From: a virus
DNA length: 39,830 bases
Direction: 5' to 3' (one strand)
Virus record (IMG/VR): IMGVR_UViG_3300024520_000023
Location: 1-39,830 of that record
Of the stretch, positions 15,759 through 24,909 are shown piece by piece (the first letter of the stretch is position 1; each line of letters begins with the position of its first letter). Both the position numbers and the translations under genes were made by a program. Under the pieces are notes generated by a model. It saw only the letters and a program-made list of their open reading frames with translations. It made no database searches and was not told the DNA's origin.

Positions 15759-18545
15759 ATGCCCTTTTTAAGACAAAGCACATCACAAGTAGTCCGGTTC
15801 GGGCCGTGTCTGGACATCGATGATGGCGTGACAGAGGAAACCGCGCTCACTCTGGCTCAGGCCGATATGCGGCTTTCCAAGGATGGTGGGGCATTTGCCC
15901 AGAAAGGCACGGCGGGCAATGCGACGCATGATAGCGACGGATGGTATTCGACGACCTTGAGCACGACCGACACCAACACGGTCGGCGAGTTGATCATGAA
16001 CGTACATCAGCCTGCTAACATGCTCCCGGTGTGGCTGCGCTGGTGGGTGATCGAGGAGGCAATATATGACCTGTTGTATGGCGCGGCAGCGACGGGCTTA
16101 GTCACCCTGGCCGCCGCGACACATACCGGCGCGGTGATCCCGACCGTGACAACGCTTACGGGCCACACTGCGCAGACTGGGGATAGCTACGCGCGGATCG
16201 GCGCCGCTGGTGCCAGCCTGACCGCGATCAACCTACCCAATCAGACGATGGATATTACCGGCGACATCACCGGCAATGTGTCCGGCTCGGTCGGCTCTGT
16301 CACCGGCAACGTGGGCGGCACCGTCAACGGCCTGACCGCAACGGCGCTGGCGGATTTTTTCGACACCGACTCCGGGGCGACTTATGCCGGGGCCGCCGCA
16401 GGCTCGGTGGTCAAGGAAATGGCGGACAACGCGGGCGGTGCGGCACTGACAGAAGCCGGCATAGCCGATGCGGTGTGGGACGAGCTGCAATCCGGTCATG
16501 TCGCCGCCGGCTCGTTTGGGGAAGTCGCGACCGAGGTAGCCTCGATCCTGGTCGATACGGGCACGACACTGCCCGCCTCGATTGCGGTCATAGATACCAA
16601 TGTGGACCAGATCGAAGCGGCGGTAATAACGAACGCGGCGGGCGTGGATGTCGCGGCTGACATTATCGCGCTCAAGGCGGAAACGGTCCTGATCGTTGCC
16701 GACACGAACGAGCTACAGACCGATGATATTCCGGGTGCGATAGCGGCTCTCAACGATCCTACCGCCGCAGCCATTGCCGACGCTGTCTGGGACGAAGACG
16801 CAACGGCGCACCAGGCCGGGGGCACGTTCGGCCAAGCCATCGGCGACCCCGGCGCGAACACCGAAACGATGTACGACGCGGTCGTTACCGATGCCGCCGG
16901 CACGAATGTCGCGGCTGACGTTGTCGCCGTGAAGGCTGAGACCGCTCTGATCCTGACGGACACCGGCACTACGCTTGAGACCCATCTGACCGATATCAAG
17001 GGCGGCACGTTCTCCGGCGCCACGGACAGCCTGGAGGCGGTACGAGACCGCGGCGATGCGGCCTGGACCACGGGCGCCGGCTCGGGCCTTACGCCCCTAG
17101 CAAGCGGCACGGCACAAGGCGGCACGGCATCTACGATCCAGCTTGCCTCCGGCGAGACATTCGCCAATGACGAACTGAACGGCAACGTCGCCAAGATCCA
17201 CACTGGGACCGGCGCCGGACAAGCCAGGGTCATCACCGATTACGCCGGCGCCACCGACACCGCCACGGTTTCGCCGAACTGGATCACCACTCCTGACGCC
17301 ACCAGTCAATATGAGGTGGTCGAGGGCTCCGCCAACATTACGGTGGTGTCGAACGTGGCCGAGGATCTGCCCACGGCGACGGCACTAGCCACCGTGGATG
17401 GCAATGTCGATCTGATCCTGGTCGATACCGGCACGACCTTGCAGGGCGAGCTTGACGCCATTCAGGCCGCCGTCATCACCAACGCTGCTGGGGCCGATAT
17501 TGCCGCCGACATTATTGCGGTCAAGGCGGAGACGGCCTTGATTGTGGCCGACACCAATGAATTGCAAGGCGACTGGGTCAATGGCGGGCGGCTGGACTTG
17601 TTGCTCGACGCCATCCCAACGACGGCGATGCGTGGGACTGATAACGCGGCAACGGCGACGGCGCTGGCTACCGTGGACGCCAATGTCGATCTGATCCTGG
17701 TAGATACCGGGACAACCCTACAGGCCGAGCTTGATGCTATTCAGGCGGCTGTCATCACTAATGCGGCTGGAGTCGATGTCGCGGCTGACATTATCGCACT
17801 CAAGGCGGAAACGGCCTTGATTGTGGCGGATACCAATGAGCTTCAGACCGACAACGTGCCGGGCCTGATCGCCGCTCTCAACGACCCGACCGCTGCCGCC
17901 ATAGCGGATGCCGTGCTCGACGAGGCCCTGTCCGGCCACGTCACGGCGGGCACCTTGGGCAAGGCGGTGGCCGATGTCGAAGTCGATACCAACGAGCTAC
18001 AGGGTGACTGGGTCAACGGCGGCCGGCTCGATCTGATCCTTGACAGCCGCATGGCCGAGGCCTCGATCAACACCACGGCCGGCGCGGTCGATAGCGTCAC
18101 CCTGGTCGCGACGACGACCACGAATACTGACATGCGTGGCACCGACAGCGCGGCCCTGGCCAGTGTGTCCACCGAGGCCAGACTTGCTGAGCTCGACGCG
18201 GCCAACCTGCCGGCTGATGTAGACAATATCCTCACAGATACGGGCACGACACTGCCCGCCTCGATAGCCGCCCTGAACGACATTGCGGGTGCCGATGTCC
18301 TGACCCAGGTAAACGCGGCGCTGGACACGGCTATAGCCGAGCTTGGTGTGGCCGCTCCAGCCTCGACACCGACGATCCGCACGGCATTGATGCTGATGTA
18401 TATGGCGATGCGAAACCGGCTGAACGTGCAGACCAGCGGCACCGATGCGCTGGAGATATACAACAACGCCGGCACCTTGATCGCCAAGAAGCTGCTGACC
18501 GATGACGGCTCGGATTACTCCGAGGCTAAAATGACGAGCGGCTGA
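15759..18545 (+). CDS. Long repeat-containing fibre-like virion protein
   Basis: 928 residues. The N-terminal 100 residues (VRFGPCLDIDDGVTEETALT, LAQADMRLSKDGGAFAQKGT, LPVWLRWWVIEE) form a domain found at the start of many phage structural proteins and probably attach it to the virion. The rest is built of repeats around LVDTGTTL...LDAIQAAVITNAAG, VAADIIALKAETALIVADTN, ELQ.DWVNGGRLDLILD at about residues 263-345, 553-620 and 645-720. Such Ala/Thr/Asp-rich heptad-like repeats make trimeric stalks. The C-terminus (TPTIRTALMLMYMAMRNRLN, EIYNNAGTLIAKKLL) is a conserved end. Likely host binding or a long appendage; exact place in the virion is inferred. Confidence 0.75.
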   Translation: MPFLRQSTSQVVRFGPCLDIDDGVTEETALTLAQADMRLSKDGGAFAQKGTAGNATHDSDGWYSTTLSTTDTNTVGELIMNVHQPANMLPVWLRWWVIEEAIYDLLYGAAATGLVTLAAATHTGAVIPTVTTLTGHTAQTGDSYARIGAAGASLTAINLPNQTMDITGDITGNVSGSVGSVTGNVGGTVNGLTATALADFFDTDSGATYAGAAAGSVVKEMADNAGGAALTEAGIADAVWDELQSGHVAAGSFGEVATEVASILVDTGTTLPASIAVIDTNVDQIEAAVITNAAGVDVAADIIALKAETVLIVADTNELQTDDIPGAIAALNDPTAAAIADAVWDEDATAHQAGGTFGQAIGDPGANTETMYDAVVTDAAGTNVAADVVAVKAETALILTDTGTTLETHLTDIKGGTFSGATDSLEAVRDRGDAAWTTGAGSGLTPLASGTAQGGTASTIQLASGETFANDELNGNVAKIHTGTGAGQARVITDYAGATDTATVSPNWITTPDATSQYEVVEGSANITVVSNVAEDLPTATALATVDGNVDLILVDTGTTLQGELDAIQAAVITNAAGADIAADIIAVKAETALIVADTNELQGDWVNGGRLDLLLDAIPTTAMRGTDNAATATALATVDANVDLILVDTGTTLQAELDAIQAAVITNAAGVDVAADIIALKAETALIVADTNELQTDNVPGLIAALNDPTAAAIADAVLDEALSGHVTAGTLGKAVADVEVDTNELQGDWVNGGRLDLILDSRMAEASINTTAGAVDSVTLVATTTTNTDMRGTDSAALASVSTEARLAELDAANLPADVDNILTDTGTTLPASIAALNDIAGADVLTQVNAALDTAIAELGVAAPASTPTIRTALMLMYMAMRNRLNVQTSGTDALEIYNNAGTLIAKKLLTDDGSDYSEAKMTSG
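16549..17900. repeat. Internal repeats of the fibre-like gene
   Basis: Three related blocks start near 16549, 17410 and 17690, each coding for LVDTGTTL...AAVITNAAG...KAETALIVADTNELQ. The second and third blocks are closest to each other. Recombination between them could shorten or lengthen the stalk. Confidence 0.8.
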
Positions 18546-18745
18546 TGGATTCGAAAGAGAAGCGTCAGAACGTCATCGGTGTGGGCCGGCCCTGGATGCG
18601 CAATCACTTCCCGGTCGCCGTGCCCGATACCGAGTGGCGTGCCGCGTCGGGCCTGTCGTATGGCGCGAACGGGCTTACGGGGTCGCCGGTGGCGAAACAA
18701 GATGTCGCGAGCTTTGTCCAAATGTCCCGCCGCCGCCGGCTCTGA
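18545..18745 (+). CDS. Conserved small phage protein (66 aa)
   Basis: The ATG overlaps the fibre gene stop by one base. RPWMRNHFPVAVPDTEWRAA and SGLSYGANGLTGSP are familiar from alphaproteobacterial phages, where a similar short gene lies between fibre and packaging genes. The end is basic (MSRRRRL). No domain of known function. It is probably a minor virion or assembly protein. Confidence 0.7.
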   Translation: MDSKEKRQNVIGVGRPWMRNHFPVAVPDTEWRAASGLSYGANGLTGSPVAKQDVASFVQMSRRRRL

Positions 18746-18761
18746 CATAAAAGGAACTGAT

Positions 18762-19286
18762 ATGGCAACCAACACCGCCGCGATAGTGAGCCGTCGCCGG
18801 CCGCTGAGCGTAACCGATCTAGCGCTCCTCATCGCGCATCCAAAGGAAGTAAAGCTGATTGCGGAGGGCATCGGCTTGCGTCTCGACGAAGCGCTGGCAG
18901 CTGAGGCCAAGATGCGAGGCGAGTTGACCCGGGACCGTGTCAAGCTTGACGCGGAGCGAAAGGCGTTCGAGAAAAGCATGGCGCCGCGCGAGGCGGAAGC
19001 CCGGCTGAGCGCGGAGACAGCGGAGGCGAGGTCGCTGCGCGCCGTGGCGCAACAGGCCAGCGCGACACAAGCCCTGGCGGCCTTGGCGTCGGCCGAAGCG
19101 GAATCCGTCGAGCGCATTCGGCAGGATAAGGGCGAGTCCGACACCCGCAATCGCGGCCTTGATGCAATCGCCAAGCGCTTGGATAAGGAAGAGGCCGCGA
19201 TCGAGGCGCGCGAACAGGCTGTAACCGAACGCGAGCGTCGAATGCACGAAGCCCAGCGCGCGCTCGCGCCTATCATGGAGGGCTGA
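18762..19286 (+). CDS. Coiled-coil virion-region protein (174 aa)
   Basis: Begins at the ATG at 18762 with AAGGAACTG upstream; a longer frame from 18579 has no support. The sequence is almost wholly alpha-helical and charged, with an extended coiled coil from about residue 45 on (RVKLDAERKAFEKSMAPREA, RLDKEEAAIEAREQAVTERE). There are no membrane segments. A rod-like linker, scaffold helper or stalk protein are possible. Family not recognised. Confidence 0.65.
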   Translation: MATNTAAIVSRRRPLSVTDLALLIAHPKEVKLIAEGIGLRLDEALAAEAKMRGELTRDRVKLDAERKAFEKSMAPREAEARLSAETAEARSLRAVAQQASATQALAALASAEAESVERIRQDKGESDTRNRGLDAIAKRLDKEEAAIEAREQAVTERERRMHEAQRALAPIMEG

Positions 19287-19290
19287 AGCC

Positions 19291-19785
19291 ATGCCCGTAT
19301 TCACAGCGAGCTTTGCCGGCGTTGCCGCCGCCGCCGCTCAAGACCTGTTCGAAATCACGGCACCGACCAATTACAAGGTAGCCATCCGCCGAATCGTTCT
19401 CGGTCAATACACGGATTTTGGGGATGCCGCCGCCGAGTTGCTGTCCCTGCTGATCGTGCGGGGCCATACCACGGCCGGATCGGGTGGCACTGCGGCGACA
19501 CCGGCCAATCTGGACAGCCAGGGACCGAAGGCATACGCCACGGTCGCGGTCAACAATACGACAATCGCTTCGGCTGGCACCGGGGTTAATGTCTGGGCCG
19601 ATGCCTGGAACGTCGCGGCCGGTTACGTCTACCCCGCGGCCTTCCCGCCCGTCACCCTTCAGCAACCGCAAAAGGCACGCTTGATCATCATGCACCCCGG
19701 CGAAATATTGGCAGTACGTCAATCACTCCCGGTGGACTCGCTGACGATGAATGGCACCATTGAGTGGGAGGAGCTTCCCAAATGA
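19291..19785 (+). CDS. Structural protein, possible decoration or fibre-head domain (164 aa)
   Basis: Beta-rich: MPVFTASFAGVAAAAAQDLF, EITAPTNYKVAIRRIVLGQY, AELLSLLIVRGHTTAGSGG, then VYPAAFPPVTLQQPQKARLI. The I.AP.N..V.IR.I.LGQ pattern occurs in conserved phage structural proteins of unknown fold. It overlaps the next gene by ATGA. Likely a virion surface protein; no enzyme motif. Confidence 0.65.
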   Translation: MPVFTASFAGVAAAAAQDLFEITAPTNYKVAIRRIVLGQYTDFGDAAAELLSLLIVRGHTTAGSGGTAATPANLDSQGPKAYATVAVNNTTIASAGTGVNVWADAWNVAAGYVYPAAFPPVTLQQPQKARLIIMHPGEILAVRQSLPVDSLTMNGTIEWEELPK

Positions 19786-20150
19786 CGAGGGCGCTACACC
19801 GTCTTGAGCCGACCGAACATATGGTGGGGACGGATCGGACCATTGTCATCTCGCTTTATGACACCGCCGGAGCGGATCTGTCGGTGGCCGGCGCAACGGC
19901 ATCATGGACGCTCTACCGCGCCCGCCCGCGCAATCGAACCCGCCCAACCAAGGGCACGGCGGTTCTGACCAAGACATCGGCGGCCAGTCAGATCACCCTA
20001 GCAACCGGCTCCGCCACGGTAGCTGTAGCCGATACCGACCTGTCGCAGAAATCCGGTGATTACTGGCAGACCATCCTGATCACGGATTCGGGTGGCGATG
20101 TGTTGAATCAAGGCGCCGGGCCGGTGCTGCTGCGCGCGGGGCTATCATAA
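19782..20150 (+). CDS. Ig-like/BppU-type small structural protein (122 aa)
   Basis: The ATG at 19782 overlaps the previous stop. HMVGTDRTIVISLYDTAGAD, TASWTLYRARPRNR, ASQITLATGSATVAVADTDL, and SGDYWQTILITDSGGDVL follow a beta-sandwich rhythm like the N-terminal domain of baseplate upper proteins and related phage Ig-like domains. It probably joins or decorates the fibre. No cysteines. Confidence 0.6.
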   Translation: MTRALHRLEPTEHMVGTDRTIVISLYDTAGADLSVAGATASWTLYRARPRNRTRPTKGTAVLTKTSAASQITLATGSATVAVADTDLSQKSGDYWQTILITDSGGDVLNQGAGPVLLRAGLS

Positions 20151-20151
20151 G

Positions 20152-20247
20152 ATGCAAACAGGTGTCGGAAATCGCCAGGCCAATATCGATGGCCCAACGG
20201 TATCTTTGCGCGATCCGGTAAATCCCGATTATGTGGGGTTGAATTAA
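20152..20247 (+). CDS. 31-aa small protein before the terminase
   Basis: The frame begins MQTGVGNRQANIDGPTVSLR and ends in DPVNPDYVGLN. It fills the gap between two larger genes exactly, starts one base after the previous stop, and ends in TAATG shared with the small terminase start. Such tight packing supports translation. Function unknown. Confidence 0.55.
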   Translation: MQTGVGNRQANIDGPTVSLRDPVNPDYVGLN

Positions 20248-20621
20248 TGCCGGCTGGCAGGCCAAGCGGGTACGATCCGAGCATATGCAAGGGTGTAGTA
20301 GAACTCGGCCGCGAAGGCATGGGTAAGGCGGAGATCGCATATGAGTTGGATATTTCACGCCCAACGTTAGACGACTGGATGGCCAAACACGAGGAATTCC
20401 ATTACGCCGTTACGCGTGCACTGGGCTTGAGCGCCGGCTGGTGGGCCAAACAAGGCCGTCTCGGCATTCACTCCCGCGAGTTCAACTCCAATGCTTACAG
20501 CCTCCAAGTTCGCAACAGGTTCCCGGGCGAATGGCGTGACAAGCAGGTTCAACAACACACTGGCAACATCACCGTGATGACCGGCGTACCCCCGCGCGAT
20601 GGCGAGCCAGACAGAGATTAG
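20247..20621 (+). CDS. Terminase small subunit
   Basis: 124 residues. MPAGRPSGYDPSICKGVVEL, then EGMGKAEIAYELDISRPTLD with the HTH pattern, EEFHYAVTRALGLSAGWWAK, and FNSNAYSLQVRNRFPGEW are typical of podovirus small terminases that recognise the packaging site through an N-terminal helix-turn-helix. The last 20 residues are flexible. The gene overlaps the large subunit by 23 bases, as usual for this pair. The recognition (pac) site is often within or near this gene, but none can be singled out by eye. Confidence 0.88.
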   Translation: MPAGRPSGYDPSICKGVVELGREGMGKAEIAYELDISRPTLDDWMAKHEEFHYAVTRALGLSAGWWAKQGRLGIHSREFNSNAYSLQVRNRFPGEWRDKQVQQHTGNITVMTGVPPRDGEPDRD

Positions 20622-21900
20622 GACCGGTTACTGGCCGCGTCCTCTGCAAGCCGAGATCCATCGCAAGTTAAAGCGATTCAATGTCCTGGTGTGCCATCGC
20701 CGGTTCGGCAAGACGGTGATGTGCATCGCTGACCTGGTTGATCAGTGCCTGCGCTGCGAAAAGGAACGCCCGCGCTTCGCTTACATCGCGCCGCTGTACC
20801 GACAGGCCAAACAGGCTGCATGGGATTACCTCAAGGCATACACCGAGAGCATCCCTGACGCGGTGGCCTACGAAAGTGAGCTGCGCGTCGACATGCCCAA
20901 CGGCGGCCGGCTTCAGTTGTTCGGGGCCGACACGCCGGATGCGTTGCGCGGCATCTATCTCGACGGCGTGGTGCTCGACGAATACGCCCAGATGAGCCCT
21001 AGGATGTGGGCCGAGGTGGTTCGTCCCGCCCTGGCGGATCGCGAGGGCATGGCGATCTTCATTGGCACGCCAAGGGGCCGTAATGCCTTCTGTGAGTTGT
21101 ACGAGGATGCCGAGTCCGGCAAGGCCGGTCCCGACTGGTTCGGTGCGCTGTTCAAGGCCAGCGAGACAATGATCCTGCCACAGGCCGAGCTCGAAGCGGC
21201 CGAGCGTGACATGGGCGATGACGAGTACGCCCAAGAGTTCGAATGCAGCTTCGAGGCCGCGATCAAGGGCGCTTACTACGGCGCGCTGATGTCGAAGGCC
21301 ACCGCGGAAGGCCGCATAGGCGTCGTGCCTTACGAGACTGGATTGCCCGTCGAAACGTGGTGGGATCTGGGCATCGGCGACTCGACGGCGATTTGGTTTG
21401 CCCAGCGGACGGGCCGGGAAGTTCGGCTGATCGACTACTACGAAGCGTCGGGCGAGGGGCTGGCCCATTACGCCAAGGTCTTGCAGGACAAGGGCTATGT
21501 GTATGGCCGTCACATCGCGCCGCACGACATCACGGTTCGCGAGCTCGGCAGCGGGCAGAGCCGCAAGGACACCGCCGAGAAACTGGGCATCAGGTTCGAG
21601 GTGGTCTCGCTATCCGGTGTTGACGATGGCATTCAGGCGGTTCGCGATCTTCTCCCGCGCTGTTGGTTTGATAGGAGCAAATGTGCCCCAGGCATCGAAT
21701 GTCTTCGCCAGTACCGCAAGGAATGGAACGAGCGATTGAATAATTTCCTCGACAAGCCGCGCCACGACTGGGCGAGCCATGGCGCGGATGCGTTCCGCTA
21801 TGGCGCCACGGCACGGGATCGGGTGAAGGTTGATCTGGCGAATATCGATCCGCGCATCCGTCGTGGCAGTGGCAAGCCACTGGCCTGGCAAAGCATCTGA
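20599..21900 (+). CDS. Terminase large subunit
   Basis: 433 residues. The ATPase has the Arg-rich Walker A variant CHRRFGKT (32-39), Walker B VVLDEYA (124-130) and coupling motif FIGTPRG (154-160). The nuclease half shows WDLGIGDSTAIW (first Asp 256), APHDITVRELG, and HDWASHGADAFRYG near the C-terminus, giving the metal-binding acids of the RNase H-like fold. It pumps DNA into the head through the portal and cuts it. Length is normal. Relatives are large terminases of P22-like and other podoviruses with headful packaging. Confidence 0.95.
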   Translation: MASQTEIRTGYWPRPLQAEIHRKLKRFNVLVCHRRFGKTVMCIADLVDQCLRCEKERPRFAYIAPLYRQAKQAAWDYLKAYTESIPDAVAYESELRVDMPNGGRLQLFGADTPDALRGIYLDGVVLDEYAQMSPRMWAEVVRPALADREGMAIFIGTPRGRNAFCELYEDAESGKAGPDWFGALFKASETMILPQAELEAAERDMGDDEYAQEFECSFEAAIKGAYYGALMSKATAEGRIGVVPYETGLPVETWWDLGIGDSTAIWFAQRTGREVRLIDYYEASGEGLAHYAKVLQDKGYVYGRHIAPHDITVRELGSGQSRKDTAEKLGIRFEVVSLSGVDDGIQAVRDLLPRCWFDRSKCAPGIECLRQYRKEWNERLNNFLDKPRHDWASHGADAFRYGATARDRVKVDLANIDPRIRRGSGKPLAWQSI

Positions 21901-21901
21901 C

Positions 21902-23863
21902 ATGCCTGAATCCATTGCCAACCGCCCCCTACCGGACGAACCGATCGGCGGGGAGAACAAGGATGTTCTGGCCACGGCGAAGGAGCGTTACGACAAGGCG
22001 ATCAAGGCCGATCAGGAAAACCGCAAATGGGCTTTGGAGGATCTGAATTTCGCCTCGGGCGAACAATGGGACCAGACGGCACGGGATGAGCGGCTTGAAG
22101 ACGGCCGGCCGATGTTCACCATCAATCGGATGCCGCAGTTCGTCCGGCAGGTCACGGGCGACATCCGGCAGTCCCGCCCGGCGATCAAGGTTCGCCCGGC
22201 CGATGATGTCTCCGATCAGGCTATCGCCGATGTCTTCTCCGGGCTGATCCGGCATATCGAGGCGGCTTCGGATGCGCCCACGGCCTATCAGACGGCGGCT
22301 GAATCCTCGGCGGGTTGTGGGATAGGGCACTTCCGGGTGCTGACCGAGTATTCCGATGACGACACATTCGAGCAGAACATCCGAATTTCGGAGATCATCG
22401 ATCCGTTCGCGGTGACCTGGGACCCGTCGTCACGCAAGAAGACCCGCGAGGATGCGCGGTACTGCTTTGTCGAGGAAAGCCTGGACATCGAGACGTTCAA
22501 GGCGCGGTACGCAGATGCGTCAACGACAGGCTGGGACTTGGCGACCGACCAGTCCGTCGTTGGGTCGTGGGTTACTCGCGACGAAGTGAGGATCGCCGAA
22601 TACTGGACCAAGGAGAAGACCAAGGCGACGTTGGCGCTGCTGGAGGATGGCCGCACGCTGGATGTGACCGGCCTGCCCCAGTTCGATGGCCGTTATTTCA
22701 ACGCCGACGGCTCGCCCTTGCCGGTACAGCGCGTCCGCGAGGTGATGATCGATCGGATCGAATGGCGGCTGATCACCGGTATGGAAGTGCTGGAAGGCCC
22801 GCACGCATGGCCGGGCAAGTACATTCCGATTATCCCGGTGCTGGGCGAGGAAATCCACGTCGGGCCGAAGACCATCCGCGCCGGCGTCATTCGGTACGCG
22901 AAGGATGCCCAGCGGCTCTACAACCATTGGCGCACGGCCCAGACCGAGCAGATAGCGCTTCAGCCCAAGGCGCCGTTCCTGGTTACGGCCGTGAATATCC
23001 AGGGCTACGAGTCGATCTGGAAAGACGCCAACCGCCGCAACCTGCCCTATCTGCCGTGGGTGCCGGACCTTGACAATGCCGGAGCGCCCCCACAGCGCAA
23101 CGTGCCGCAGATGGGTTCGCCCGGCATGGCCGAAGAGGTCATGCTCGCGGCCGAGGACATGAAGGCCACCACGGGCATATTCGATGCCGGGCTGGGCGCG
23201 AAGTCCAACGAGACATCGGGCAGGGCGATCTTCGCGCGCCAGCAGGAATCGGACATCTCGACATCGGGTTACATGGAAGGACTGGCCCGCGCGATCCGGC
23301 AGGCCGGGCGCATCCTGATCGATCTGATCCCGCGCATTTACGACACGCCGCGGGTGGTGCGGATCTTGAACGAGGACGAGACCACCGACTTCGTGCCGCT
23401 CAATCAGGCGTTCCAGGACAGGAAGACCGGCAAGGCTCTCAAGCACGATGTTTCTGTTGGTAAGTACGACGTGGCGGTAACGACCGGGCCGAGCTTCACC
23501 ACCAAGCGCATGGAAGCCGCCGGCACGATGATGGAGTTCATCCGTGTCGCGCCGCAGATCGCGCCGCTGATCATCGACCTGGTGGCTCGCAACCAAGATT
23601 GGCCAGGTGCCGATGAGATCGCCAAGCGCCTGCGCAAGACATTGCCGCCCGGACTGGTTGAGCCCGAGGAAGGCGAGGAACCACCTCCACCTCCGCCGCC
23701 TGATCCCGCCGCGCAGATGACGGCCATGAAAACGGCCGCTGATGTGGAGAAGACCCAGGCCGAGACCGAGAAGATCGAGGCCGAAATCGAGCAGGTCGAG
23801 GCGGAAACGTCCAAGACCGAGGTTGAGATTGTCGCAATCGCTCGCGGCGACCAGGCCAACTAA
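21902..23863 (+). CDS. P22-type portal protein
   Basis: 653 residues from the ATG at 21902, two bases after the terminase stop; a longer frame from 21830 overlaps the terminase. KERYDKAIKADQENRKWALE, FASGEQWD, NRMPQFVRQVTGDIRQSRPA, and KVRPADD are classic for the P22 portal family. The stem and wing regions follow, and the C-terminus has a Pro run (EEGEEPPPPPPPDP) and a long coiled coil (VEKTQAETEKIEAEIEQVEA) comparable to the P22 barrel. It forms the twelve-subunit DNA gate. The stop is one base before the 35-bp palindromic repeat. Confidence 0.95.
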   Translation: MPESIANRPLPDEPIGGENKDVLATAKERYDKAIKADQENRKWALEDLNFASGEQWDQTARDERLEDGRPMFTINRMPQFVRQVTGDIRQSRPAIKVRPADDVSDQAIADVFSGLIRHIEAASDAPTAYQTAAESSAGCGIGHFRVLTEYSDDDTFEQNIRISEIIDPFAVTWDPSSRKKTREDARYCFVEESLDIETFKARYADASTTGWDLATDQSVVGSWVTRDEVRIAEYWTKEKTKATLALLEDGRTLDVTGLPQFDGRYFNADGSPLPVQRVREVMIDRIEWRLITGMEVLEGPHAWPGKYIPIIPVLGEEIHVGPKTIRAGVIRYAKDAQRLYNHWRTAQTEQIALQPKAPFLVTAVNIQGYESIWKDANRRNLPYLPWVPDLDNAGAPPQRNVPQMGSPGMAEEVMLAAEDMKATTGIFDAGLGAKSNETSGRAIFARQQESDISTSGYMEGLARAIRQAGRILIDLIPRIYDTPRVVRILNEDETTDFVPLNQAFQDRKTGKALKHDVSVGKYDVAVTTGPSFTTKRMEAAGTMMEFIRVAPQIAPLIIDLVARNQDWPGADEIAKRLRKTLPPGLVEPEEGEEPPPPPPPDPAAQMTAMKTAADVEKTQAETEKIEAEIEQVEAETSKTEVEIVAIARGDQAN

Positions 23864-23898
23864 CCCTAAATCGGTCCAAGGTGGACCGATTAATAGCC
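23864..23898. repeat. 35-bp palindromic repeat, copy 2 (between portal and scaffold)
   Basis: Second exact copy of the element at 6118-6152, beginning immediately after the portal stop codon. As RNA it would form a 10-bp hairpin with a 3-base loop. There is no U-run after it, so it is not a normal terminator; it could slow decay or partly separate portal from scaffold expression. Confidence 0.9.
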
Positions 23899-23960
23899 CC
23901 TTTGGTCGGCAGCCCAGCGTTGGACCGCCGAGATCCTCCCCACCCTGAAAAGGACAGAAC

Positions 23961-24896
23961 ATGCCCGACGAGCCGACCGAAGAGATTTGGTTCGACCCGA
24001 TTCATGTGGAGCAATCCGCGCCATTGATCGACGACCCGGCCGAGACCTCGGACCCGGTCGAGGAAGTGCCCGCTGTAGAAGCGGAGCCGGTCGTGGAGCC
24101 GGTCGTGGAGCCGCCCGAACCCGTGGCTGAGACGGCCGAAGAGGCAAAGCCACCGAACCGCCGCGCACGCCGCGCGGCCGATCCCGAGGTGCAGGCCCGC
24201 GCGATGCGGGCGCTGGAGGCCGAGCAGGCTCGACAGGCCGGGGAACTGGTCAAATTGCAGCCGGTGGAAGCCGATCCATTACTGGTCACGCCGAACATCG
24301 ATGACTATCATGACCCCGAGGAATGGGCAAAGGCCTACGCCGCGCATACCGAACAGGCTGTAACACGGCGCTTTGAGCAGGCCGAGCAGGCGAGAGCGCA
24401 ACAGGCTGAACATATCCGGCAGCGCACTGTCATTGAGGCATTCCGCGAGCGCGAAGAGGGCGCGCGTGACCGTCGTGGCGATTATGACGCGGTGGTCTAT
24501 GCCGAGGGCGTGAACATTTCGCCGGAGCTGGCCGAGCAGATAGCAATATCCGATGTCGGCCCGGAGATCGCTTATCGCGTTGCTCAAGATGCCGACCTTA
24601 TGGCGCGACTGGCAGAGATGCCGGAGGTCGCCGTCGCCCGAGAAATCGGCAAGCTCGAAGCCACCATCGCCGCAGAGGCGACACCGGCCCCAGCGAATAG
24701 CGGGCCGACAGACAAAGACGACCCCGGCGCGGACAGCGTGGCGGTCGTCGCAGAACCCGCGCCCGCAAGGCGCCCCGTAACCAATGCGCCACCGCCGATC
24801 ACGCCCGTTGGAGGCGGCTCGGCCCCTGCCCGTAATCCCGAAAACATGGATTACGACGAATTCAAGCAGTGGCGCGCAAATGGAGGCGGCCGATGA
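23961..24896 (+). CDS. Scaffolding protein
   Basis: 311 residues, very acidic N-terminus with a repeated VVEPVVEPPEPV stretch, a basic patch (PNRRARRAADPEVQARAM), a helical middle (HTEQAVTRRFEQAEQARAQQ), and a Pro-rich tail. There is no catalytic motif. Such disordered, charged proteins located between portal and coat genes are scaffolds that guide capsid assembly and leave before packaging. AAAAGGACAG precedes the start. The specific family is too diverged for a firm name. Confidence 0.85.
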   Translation: MPDEPTEEIWFDPIHVEQSAPLIDDPAETSDPVEEVPAVEAEPVVEPVVEPPEPVAETAEEAKPPNRRARRAADPEVQARAMRALEAEQARQAGELVKLQPVEADPLLVTPNIDDYHDPEEWAKAYAAHTEQAVTRRFEQAEQARAQQAEHIRQRTVIEAFREREEGARDRRGDYDAVVYAEGVNISPELAEQIAISDVGPEIAYRVAQDADLMARLAEMPEVAVAREIGKLEATIAAEATPAPANSGPTDKDDPGADSVAVVAEPAPARRPVTNAPPPITPVGGGSAPARNPENMDYDEFKQWRANGGGR

Positions 24897-24909
24897 AGGC
24901 CGTTAGCAC

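Noticed and set aside
16496-18487. Several 200-250 residue minus-strand frames
   Set aside because: All are shadows of the repetitive fibre gene and repeat with its period.
15759-18545. Diversity-generating retroelement acting on the fibre gene
   Set aside because: No reverse transcriptase is encoded, and the repeats differ at all kinds of bases, not mainly at adenines.
22520-23962. 480-residue minus-strand frame
   Set aside because: It lies opposite the portal gene, whose family match is strong; high G+C makes long antisense frames common here.
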